From positions 1 to 26,124 of IMG/VR virus record IMGVR_UViG_3300020473_000111: 26,124 bases of DNA, one strand, 5' to 3'. The translations under genes were made by a program, and so were the position numbers. The DNA comes from a virus. Under the pieces are notes generated by a model. It was not told the origin of the DNA. It did no database searches and saw nothing but the letters and a program-made list of their open reading frames with translations. This document shows, piece after piece, positions 20,435-26,124 of the stretch (position 1 is its first letter; the number at the start of each line of letters is the position of its first letter).

Positions 20435-20905
20435 TTATTTATTTGATTCGCCTGCATATGAAAAGTAGGTGTTTTTTGTTGCAGGGTCTAGGGTTATGAA
20501 AGTAGAGGTTGGAAACGTAGCAGTTTCTTTACAAAAATTAATAACAGGTACTAAATTAAAATCTTCTAAAAGTGATCCAGTAGGGTCATTTATATCACCG
20601 TAAACTTCGTTTTGTTCAGTGAAAAATGTGAAGTGCCAACTCATTTGTTTGCCTTCGTATGCAGTACCAAAAGAACTGTTGCCTATTGTGTCATGTATTC
20701 GCACAGGCGGGTTTTCCCATATCACGTTACCTCTCATTTGTAACAGTTGCAGGACAGTTGTCCAGTTGTTGTTTTGGTCACGTGCTATCCTTAATGTGTC
20801 CTTATCATGCACCACTTCACCGCTCAATGTTTTAAATGGAAATGCTTTGTTTAATGATCCGTTTTGTGTGATATCTACTAGGGTGTGTACTCTATATTCG
20901 TACAT
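20435..20905 (-). CDS. Unknown 156-aa beta-rich protein
   Basis: A soluble protein with many short beta-type segments (YEYRVHTLVDI, VIWENPPVRIHD, SWHFTFFTEQNEVYGD) and one Cys. It starts in TAATG overlap with the stop of the 212-aa gene, so the two are coupled. It may be a baseplate or tail part given the late neighbourhood; no domain recognised. Confidence 0.72.
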   Translation of the reverse strand: MYEYRVHTLVDITQNGSLNKAFPFKTLSGEVVHDKDTLRIARDQNNNWTTVLQLLQMRGNVIWENPPVRIHDTIGNSSFGTAYEGKQMSWHFTFFTEQNEVYGDINDPTGSLLEDFNLVPVINFCKETATFPTSTFITLDPATKNTYFSYAGESNK

Positions 20906-21543
20906 TAAACAGCCTTTATGTAGTGTTCGTAATCGGGTGCTAGGTAATCTTCTAACTTCTTAGACAGTTCATTACTATTTTTGACTACATCTTGGAACTT
21001 TGGCAAAACACTTTCAAATATGGTTTCAACCCACTTAACTTTTTTGTATCTTGGTCTTACCCATGGAAACTCCCATTTTAAATTTAGGTCATATTTTTTA
21101 ATCATGGTTTCCATTTTGAAACTTAAATCTCTGTCTATCTTTATCCATTCAGTGACATTTTGCACTTGGTCTATCTGTTCACTGTATCTAAAAGTGTATC
21201 TATCAAAGTGTGGGAACCATTCCATAATGTCGTCATGTTGCCACCATTCGTATGTGCCAAAGTTGGAACTCCACTCAACTATGCCTGTCCAGTATCTATG
21301 TTGTGGTTCTGCTAGGCACACAAACTTTTTACCTGTGTGATCTTTGACTTTGTCTTTGGGCACTTCTGATATATCATCTTTATGATATCCTTGTAGCCAT
21401 GACATGATACTATTTTGGGCACCACCTGTTAGGTGTAGCCAACTAATATCTTTGCCTTTGATGTCGACCACCACTGCGTCTTTGTGTCTCATTCCGTTAC
21501 TAGGTGATCTGATAATGTTTAATACTGTGTCGATGTTGCTCAT
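20905..21543 (-). CDS. Unknown 212-aa Trp-rich protein
   Basis: Rich in Trp, Lys and Asp (for example WTGIVEW, TYEWWQHDD). It ends DYLAPDYEHYIKAV, which loosely recalls the C-termini of sulfotransferase-like proteins, but no PAPS-binding loop is visible, so I do not assign that. An ATTAAATA late-type element is 8 nt before the ATG. It follows a strong terminator for the upstream 132-aa gene, so it needs its own promoter. Confidence 0.72.
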   Translation of the reverse strand: MSNIDTVLNIIRSPSNGMRHKDAVVVDIKGKDISWLHLTGGAQNSIMSWLQGYHKDDISEVPKDKVKDHTGKKFVCLAEPQHRYWTGIVEWSSNFGTYEWWQHDDIMEWFPHFDRYTFRYSEQIDQVQNVTEWIKIDRDLSFKMETMIKKYDLNLKWEFPWVRPRYKKVKWVETIFESVLPKFQDVVKNSNELSKKLEDYLAPDYEHYIKAV

Positions 21544-21551
21544 TATGTAGG

Positions 21552-21559
21552 TATTTAAT
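21552..21559 (-). promoter_or_regulatory. Late-type promoter (ATTAAATA)
   Basis: Two mismatches to consensus with the TAAATA core intact, 8 nt before the ATG at 21543, just after the terminator at 21567-21600. Confidence 0.5.
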
Positions 21560-21566
21560 TCAAAGA

Positions 21567-21600
21567 AAAAGGGCGAACCTAATTAAAGATCCGCCCTTTT
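21567..21600 (-). terminator. Intrinsic terminator after the 132-aa gene
   Basis: A perfect 9-bp stem, AAAAGGGCG with CGCCCTTTT, around a 16-nt loop, followed on the minus strand by more T residues (TTTTTCTTT). It isolates the 132-aa gene as a single-gene late transcript. Confidence 0.85.
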
Positions 21601-21627
21601 GGTAATATGTTACCCTAAGGTAAACTA

Positions 21628-22026
21628 TTAACTTACTGCCGCCGCTGTTAAGATACCAAGTTTAGTTTCTGTTACAGTTGCAGAACTTACAGTTGCAGAT
21701 ACTTTTCCACCACCGTGTAATGCTCTGATAGCCGCTTGTAGTGCCGCGATAGTTGTTGTTGAAGATATTGAATCTAAACAATCTGTTCTAGTCGCGTAAG
21801 TTTTTTGCGTGTTAGAGTCTGTTAAAGGACCTTCCGCTAAAACTGGTACACCGTTGTTTTCTATAGTTGCTCTAGTTAATTCTAAACCAGCAGTTGAACC
21901 TGAAGCAGATAAATCAGATGTTTCTGAGTTCATCGCACTTATGAAATCAACTGTGAAATAAGTTTTGTCTACTGAACCTACTTCGTAGTTTTCGTTTCTA
22001 GAGAAGTTATTTTTAGTTGCCGCCAT
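21628..22026 (-). CDS. Abundant-type small virion protein, 132 aa
   Basis: Ser/Thr/Ala-rich, one Cys, no membrane segment. The N-terminal half has KTYFTVDF, and the C-terminal half TTTIAALQAAIRALHGGGKV then beta-type VSATVSSATVTETKLG. Its expression signals are exceptional here: a perfect TATAAATA, a 5'-terminal 8-bp hairpin, a GGAGG Shine-Dalgarno and its own terminator. That set-up fits a protein needed in many copies, such as a decoration or tail-tube-associated protein. The KTYFTV block also occurs (KYFTV) in the protein at 41-688. Identity unknown. Confidence 0.8.
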   Translation of the reverse strand: MAATKNNFSRNENYEVGSVDKTYFTVDFISAMNSETSDLSASGSTAGLELTRATIENNGVPVLAEGPLTDSNTQKTYATRTDCLDSISSTTTIAALQAAIRALHGGGKVSATVSSATVTETKLGILTAAAVS

Positions 22027-22061
22027 TGTAATACCCTCCGTTTTTCTGTTTTACATTGCGT

Positions 22062-22082
22062 TTGATGTCGCTCAGACATCAA
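22062..22082 (-). other. 5'-terminal mRNA hairpin of the 132-aa gene
   Basis: TTGATGTC (22062-22069) pairs perfectly with GACATCAA (22075-22082) around a 5-nt loop. From the late promoter, transcription should start near 22085, so the stem begins about 3 nt into the RNA, a position typical of stabilising hairpins. Confidence 0.65.
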
Positions 22083-22090
22083 GTTGCAAG

Positions 22091-22098
22091 TATTTATA
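22091..22098 (-). promoter_or_regulatory. T4-type late promoter of the 132-aa gene
   Basis: Exact TATAAATA on the minus strand, 64 nt before the ATG at 22026, leaving a leader of about 59 nt with hairpin and Shine-Dalgarno. Confidence 0.85.
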
Positions 22099-22138
22099 TC
22101 AATGATTGGTAAATTATCCGTTAATATAACGATTTTGG

Positions 22139-22984
22139 CTATTTTTTTGCTCTATCACGTATTGATTGCAATAATCGTACATAAGTGAAGCCACCTTTGG
22201 CAATATCGTCTATCATTTGTACTATCGGTGCGTATGCGGCCATTATAGGAGCCGGCACTGCCTTGCCCTGTTTTATCATGTCAACTGCAACCTTGGCTCT
22301 TCTCACATTAGAAGCACCAACAAGAACTCTGTATGCGGCCATTTCGTCTGGAGTCAACTCACTTCCAGGTACACCTTTTCTTTCAGCATCTATAACATTG
22401 TCTAATTCTAGTTTTTGTTTGTCGGCAAACTCTTGTGCTTTTCTTTGTATATCTGTTCCTGCCAACTTGGCCTTCAATGCTTGTAACAATCTGGTCACTG
22501 TGACTTGTTTGCTTCTGCTATCTAGATTTGTGTAGTCACCTATGGCTCTACGTAAATTTCTGTAGGCACTATTTGATATGCCCAATGCTCTTTCAAGTTC
22601 TGTTAAAAACTTATAGTCGTCTGTCAGTGTTCTTAGATATCTTCTTATAGAAAGTTCAGGCACCGAACGTCTTTCTCTCTGTGCCATTGCTTGATTTTTG
22701 TTTGCAAGTTTCATTACTATTTCTTTATTACCAACTACCACTGCCATCATGTTTGCTAGGTCATTTGCAGTTGTTCTAACTCTATCAAAATTTCCACTTG
22801 AAACTGTTTGTGTTGCATATGTTTTAACAAAACCTGCTGTTTGTGAATAGTTTTTCATTAATGATAAAGCCAAGAAACTCAAATAGATCCTCTCTGTGAT
22901 CTCGTCAAATGTGTATCTTTCCAAGTCGCTTTGCCTTCTTACGACCCTTGCTTCTGCTACATACTGTATAAATGGTGTTAACAT
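22139..22984 (-). CDS. Putative virion protein, helical, 281 aa
   Basis: Almost entirely helical and basic, with no membrane segment and no recognised domain. ATG 22984 (MLTPFIQYVAEARV) is the start; an in-frame TTG 8 codons upstream lies inside or before the late promoter and is unlikely. The TATAAATA at 22990-22997 is exactly 5 nt from this ATG, so the mRNA should begin on the A of ATG. Other phage proteins opening with a short hydrophobic helix and a long helical body are often head or neck components; this is only a guess here. Confidence 0.78.
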   Translation of the reverse strand: MLTPFIQYVAEARVVRRQSDLERYTFDEITERIYLSFLALSLMKNYSQTAGFVKTYATQTVSSGNFDRVRTTANDLANMMAVVVGNKEIVMKLANKNQAMAQRERRSVPELSIRRYLRTLTDDYKFLTELERALGISNSAYRNLRRAIGDYTNLDSRSKQVTVTRLLQALKAKLAGTDIQRKAQEFADKQKLELDNVIDAERKGVPGSELTPDEMAAYRVLVGASNVRRAKVAVDMIKQGKAVPAPIMAAYAPIVQMIDDIAKGGFTYVRLLQSIRDRAKK

Positions 22985-22989
22985 ATAGG

Positions 22990-22997
22990 TATTTATA
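22990..22997 (-). promoter_or_regulatory. T4-type late promoter abutting start codon
   Basis: Exact TATAAATA followed by CCTAT and then ATG. With T4 geometry (-13 to -6) the +1 base is the A of the start codon. Confidence 0.85.
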
Positions 22998-23002
22998 GAA
23001 CT

Positions 23003-24049
23003 ATGCAACGTAACTTTTTCCTTACTGATTTAATGGGCACCGGTGATCCCGAAGTGTACGATAGTTTTTTCAATGGAAACACACTCACAGACCAACATAT
23101 TGACACTTGCAATGGTTACTTTGCTTTGCATTTATACGACCTGGACAGTTATGATAGACGTTTTGCCATCATAGATAGAAAACTTAACAGCCTCATAGTA
23201 GCAGATGAATACAAGAAAGAATTAGATCGTAGAATAGAACTGTTACATTCTCAAGGTTTCAAATTCATATTGGCCACTCCTTGGGAATCATTAGAAAATT
23301 GCGACAGTGGTTTCATTTATCCAAGAAACATAGAAAACTCCATGCAATGGACAGGGGGTACTTCTTGGTTCTGGAACTTGATGTATCATATGCACAAGGA
23401 CAAAAAATACAATTTTAATCATAACGAGAAACCTTATGATTTCTTTTACCTTAACAAGATGGCACGTACTCATAGAACAAAATTATATACAAAAATGCGT
23501 GATGAGAAACTACTTGATAACAGTTTGCACTCAAACCTACAGGCCACTACACCTACAAGGCTACCGCCAGAATATGAACTTCCATGGGTGGACGCAGACA
23601 ATTATCCAGAGTATGGGAGTGATCAGGATATATTTGAGAAACCTTATAATCACACCAAGTATAATCTAATATCGGAAACAAACGATAATGCGAGAGAAGT
23701 TTTTATCACAGAAAAACTATGGAAGCCAATTATTGCTCAACAGATATTTGTTGTACATGGCAACCATCTTTACTTGCAAGAATTAAGAGATATGGGGTTT
23801 AAAACATTTAACAATTATTTTGATGAGTCGTATGATTTAGAAAACGATTCAGACTTAAAGGTAGATAAAATTTACAAACTTTGTAAAGATCTACTTTCAA
23901 AAGATTGGAAAGATCTATATTTGCAGACACAATCATTGCGTCAACACAATTACAATACTTTTATGGATAAAGAAAAACTAGCAGTACAGATTAATAAAGT
24001 GTTACTTGGGTTCTTTGAATTTTTTGATAGCAGTGAGATTACGTCTTGA
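23003..24049 (+). CDS. GT10-like (fucosyltransferase-type) glycosyltransferase, 348 aa
   Basis: The C-terminal half has the donor-binding signature of family 10 glycosyltransferases as seen in marine phages: FFYLNKMARTHRTKLYTKM (147-165), then NLISETNDNAREVFITEKLW (221-240, with E225 and T236-E-K238) and PIIAQQIFVVHGN. The N-terminal half is less conserved. It could glycosylate virion proteins, host surface sugars or DNA bases; the substrate cannot be told. It is plus-stranded, diverges from the 281-aa gene with 18 nt between starts, and overlaps the next gene tail-to-tail by 48 nt. No clear promoter or Shine-Dalgarno is seen. Confidence 0.85.
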   Translation: MQRNFFLTDLMGTGDPEVYDSFFNGNTLTDQHIDTCNGYFALHLYDLDSYDRRFAIIDRKLNSLIVADEYKKELDRRIELLHSQGFKFILATPWESLENCDSGFIYPRNIENSMQWTGGTSWFWNLMYHMHKDKKYNFNHNEKPYDFFYLNKMARTHRTKLYTKMRDEKLLDNSLHSNLQATTPTRLPPEYELPWVDADNYPEYGSDQDIFEKPYNHTKYNLISETNDNAREVFITEKLWKPIIAQQIFVVHGNHLYLQELRDMGFKTFNNYFDESYDLENDSDLKVDKIYKLCKDLLSKDWKDLYLQTQSLRQHNYNTFMDKEKLAVQINKVLLGFFEFFDSSEITS

Positions 24050-25222
24050 AAATCCTAACCTATCAACAAGTTTGACTGCGTTACCTGTTTTATCAACTGC
24101 AACAAATCCTTCAGGCTCTGTAACTTCTAAACCGTTTTCGGTTTGATTAAATGCACCTATTGCCATTGCTTGATTCATTTTTTGCAATATAAATGCTTTC
24201 ATGGATTGTACTGCCTTATAAAAAGTTAACATCGCTTGTAATGGTGCTCGAACTTTTGTAAGGAACTGTGGCATTTGTTTCATTTTATCTTGTCTTAACT
24301 GCAAAGCCTTTTGTGCTTTAAGTCCTGCAATCTGTTGTTGCATTCTATCGTTATAAAACTTTTTAAATCCTAACAGGAATCTGTTTATATTAGATGGCAA
24401 TTCACCTTCTTTGACCATTGCATTAATATACATCTGGAACATTGGAACGAAGTCATTGTTTTGTCCTAATATTGATTGTAGATCCCTAGGAACATTTTGT
24501 AATAATCCTTCTAATCTGTCTATGCTGTTTCTAAATTTTGTTGTTTCATCGGCAGTAAATTTTGCTGATCCCGATACATCTTTGTAAGTGGCATTGTCAA
24601 AAAATACGTCGGATGATTGACCAAACGTTCCTGTGTTTGCACCTGCAGACGCAGTCATTGATTCTAATGTTTCGCCTTCGTATGTTGTATGGAATATAAT
24701 TCCAACTTTTGCATTGTCAATTTGTTTTCCTATATCGCTTTGCTCTGGAACTGCATAAGTGATTTGGTTTGGTGTGAAAGTGATATGTGGTTTGCCTTCT
24801 ATGTTTTTTCTTGTAATATCGTCATCAGTAAAAAGCAAGTCGCCCTGCACAACTCCTTGAATGTTGATTTTTTTCAAATGCACAAGACATTTTAATAATT
24901 TCTGTCCTAACTCATCGGTTCCGTGGTTTCTAGCAATATCTGATTTAGTGTAATTCACTTTTGCGTTTTTGGCAAATACAGATTTGGTGCCTACAAAAAA
25001 CTTACCTGTTTCGGGGTGTGTTCCACAAACAACAGCAGGAGCACCATCCCATTTTACTGATACCGATACTGCTTCTGAACTAGTGCCTTGTAGTGTTACA
25101 AGTAGTCCTTTAAAGTATTCCACTACTCTTTGGCCACCTTCAAAACCATCATACAAGATTATATCTTCTATGTGTTCTAAATGTGTTCTTTTAAACTCTG
25201 TTAATACATCTTCTATAAGCAT
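24002..25222 (-). CDS. Protein with covalent-nucleotidyltransferase (ligase-like) motifs, 406 aa
   Basis: Motifs of the DNA/RNA ligase and capping-enzyme fold appear in order: K57-WDG (VSVKWDGAPAVV, motif I, K-x-D-G), KFFVGTKSVF (75-84), VVQGDLLF (124-131, motif III-like), VGIIFHTTY (173-181, motif IV-like) and, at the C-terminus, E371-G-FV with VKLV (383-386, motif V-like). A long helical insertion (about 225-350) separates the last motifs, unusual for a simple ligase. Similar proteins occur in T4-like cyanophages as uncharacterised families. Late-type AGTAAATA stands 5 nt before the ATG, so it is made with virion genes. It may be a ligase-like enzyme or a virion protein that kept the fold. 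Confidence 0.75.
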   Translation of the reverse strand: MLIEDVLTEFKRTHLEHIEDIILYDGFEGGQRVVEYFKGLLVTLQGTSSEAVSVSVKWDGAPAVVCGTHPETGKFFVGTKSVFAKNAKVNYTKSDIARNHGTDELGQKLLKCLVHLKKINIQGVVQGDLLFTDDDITRKNIEGKPHITFTPNQITYAVPEQSDIGKQIDNAKVGIIFHTTYEGETLESMTASAGANTGTFGQSSDVFFDNATYKDVSGSAKFTADETTKFRNSIDRLEGLLQNVPRDLQSILGQNNDFVPMFQMYINAMVKEGELPSNINRFLLGFKKFYNDRMQQQIAGLKAQKALQLRQDKMKQMPQFLTKVRAPLQAMLTFYKAVQSMKAFILQKMNQAMAIGAFNQTENGLEVTEPEGFVAVDKTGNAVKLVDRLGFSRRNLTAIKKFKEPK

Positions 25223-25227
25223 ACGTA

Positions 25228-25235
25228 TATTTACT
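25228..25235 (-). promoter_or_regulatory. Late-type promoter abutting start codon (AGTAAATA)
   Basis: Two mismatches to consensus, TAAATA core intact, 5 nt before the ATG at 25222. It overlaps the stop codon of the gene upstream. Confidence 0.5.
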
Positions 25236-25974
25236 AAAGATTAATTTGAAATTTCTGCTCAACAGCCTTCCTTGTCAAGCCATTTGCAAGTCCGTTTAAG
25301 CCTAATGCAATTCCTTTGTGTACATCGTCTTGTAAAGATAATGGATCATTTATGTTATTTTTAACATTAAGCCAATGTGCCAAAATATCTTCCTGACTTC
25401 CTAACCATTTGTTGTGATCTTCTATAGTATAAGTGTACCCTATCTTTTGGAATTCGTCAACCGTAGCCTGTGGGGAATCATACATAACGGACCAATTAAA
25501 AACTTTATCTATTGCGGGTATTCTTTTGATATCTTCAAAATTATCATCCTTAAGTTTGTATAACCATTCGGCCACTGCTGTTGCCACAGGAATTTTGCTG
25601 TATGGCTTCCAAAGATCAGTCTGCCATTTGATCCATGAATCTCTCCATCCGTATTTCAGTGCCGGGTTATCTCCCAATTCTGCGATGTTTTTATGAAACC
25701 AGTTAAGCAAAAGCATTTCTCTATGTTTGTCTATGTAATTTTGTATCACAGTATCTTCTTCTGTGACTAGATTTTTTATGTTGTTGTAGTCTTGTGTGAT
25801 AACAATCCTTGTGCTTTTGGTTTTATTTTCAATGTGCATGAAATTTATAATCTCTTTTTCCTCACTGTGTGAACCTGCGTCATGATAAGTTGTTGCTTCT
25901 CCTACTTTCTTTTTGAGAAGTTGCATACAAATATAATTGTTGTTGCCACCCGATGGTGCTATAAAAAATATCAT
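25234..25974 (-). CDS. Unknown 246-aa protein
   Basis: It opens with a short beta strand and loop (MIFFIAPSGGNNNYICMQLL) that resembles a nucleotide-binding or sulfotransferase-like start, but no full P-loop is present. The rest is helical with many Trp. The ATG overlaps the stop of the amidinotransferase-like gene as ATGA, so the two are translationally coupled and may act in one pathway. Function unknown. Confidence 0.75.
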   Translation of the reverse strand: MIFFIAPSGGNNNYICMQLLKKKVGEATTYHDAGSHSEEKEIINFMHIENKTKSTRIVITQDYNNIKNLVTEEDTVIQNYIDKHREMLLLNWFHKNIAELGDNPALKYGWRDSWIKWQTDLWKPYSKIPVATAVAEWLYKLKDDNFEDIKRIPAIDKVFNWSVMYDSPQATVDEFQKIGYTYTIEDHNKWLGSQEDILAHWLNVKNNINDPLSLQDDVHKGIALGLNGLANGLTRKAVEQKFQINL

Positions 25975-26124
25975 GATATGTAATCCTCTCTATCGCCTTC
26001 TCTAATTAAATCAAGAGAACAACAATGCAGTCCTCCGTCCCAAAAATATCTATGACGTAATGGAACAATTACCGGCTCCACTTTGTGCTTCTTAAGGAAG
26101 TCAAATACATCTTTGTTGTAAGAA
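25971..26124 (-). CDS. Amidinotransferase-like protein, C-terminal fragment
   Basis: Only the last 50 or so residues are in the window; the gene runs off the right edge. They include RYFWDGGLHCCSLD, which matches the G-G-x-H-C segment holding the catalytic Cys of amidinotransferases and related guanidino-modifying enzymes (glycine amidinotransferase, arginine deiminase fold). The stop TGA overlaps the next gene's ATG. Amidinotransferase-like genes are known in T4-like marine phages. The family call rests on this one motif. Confidence 0.68.
   Translation of the reverse strand, partial: SYNKDVFDFLKKHKVEPVIVPLRHRYFWDGGLHCCSLDLIREGDREDYIS

Noticed and set aside
20905-21543. Possible sulfotransferase from the C-terminal DYEHY end
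   Set aside because: The PAPS-binding loop and other core motifs are missing. The resemblance is limited to a few residues.
1-26124. tRNA genes, CRISPR arrays, transposons or integrase/att sites
   Set aside because: I saw no cloverleaf with proper arms, no regularly spaced direct repeats, no transposase motifs and no integrase in the window.

Overview
The window looks like part of a T4-like marine myovirus genome infecting an alphaproteobacterium, most likely SAR11-like. The DNA is AT-rich and densely packed, mostly on the minus strand. It carries a class Ia ribonucleotide reductase pair, a PAAR spike-tip protein, a pectate-lyase-fold tail fibre/spike, a GT10-like glycosyltransferase, a radical SAM protein and several proteins of the kind seen in T4-like marine phages. 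T4-type late promoters (TATAAATA and close variants) precede most virion-type genes, and strong sigma-70 promoters precede the early/middle ones. The alphaproteobacterial link comes from a circularly permuted two-piece tmRNA, an L7/L12 with an ELSK-x-LE-x-x-WGV N-terminus, and envelope proteins resembling alphaproteobacterial surface antigens.

Layout from left to right. 1-2300: a small virion-type protein with its own late promoter, then an envelope-protein operon (57-aa membrane peptide, LPP20-like lipoprotein, 119-aa secreted protein, 17-kDa-surface-antigen-like lipoprotein). 2300-4180: two conserved small proteins, a membrane-anchored glucosaminidase (likely endolysin) and an unknown protein. 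4180-7050: an operon from a ParB/Srx-fold protein through small membrane and HNH-like proteins, then a GC-rich pseudoknotted RNA with a perfect consensus promoter, then two unknown genes. 7050-8040: small secreted Cys proteins, two of which are clear paralogs. 8050-9111: a permuted tmRNA (minus strand) diverging from a plus-strand operon of a 67-aa basic protein, a 51-aa peptide and ribosomal protein bL12. This looks like a translation-directed module. 9112-14400: a 407-aa protein with PAAR, then nrdB and nrdA. 14400-26124: tail spike, RecB-like nuclease, radical SAM protein, a string of virion-type or unknown genes, a glycosyltransferase, a protein with nucleotidyl-transferase-like motifs, an unknown gene and the 3' end of an amidinotransferase-like gene.

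Two themes run across the window. First, there is unusual RNA: the permuted tmRNA, a second structured RNA, and 5'-terminal hairpins on two transcripts. Second, many promoters sit so close to the start codon that the predicted mRNA is leaderless or has a leader of about 3 nt. A few likely high-output genes instead have leaders with Shine-Dalgarno sequences. All function calls come from motif reading by eye; no database search was run.
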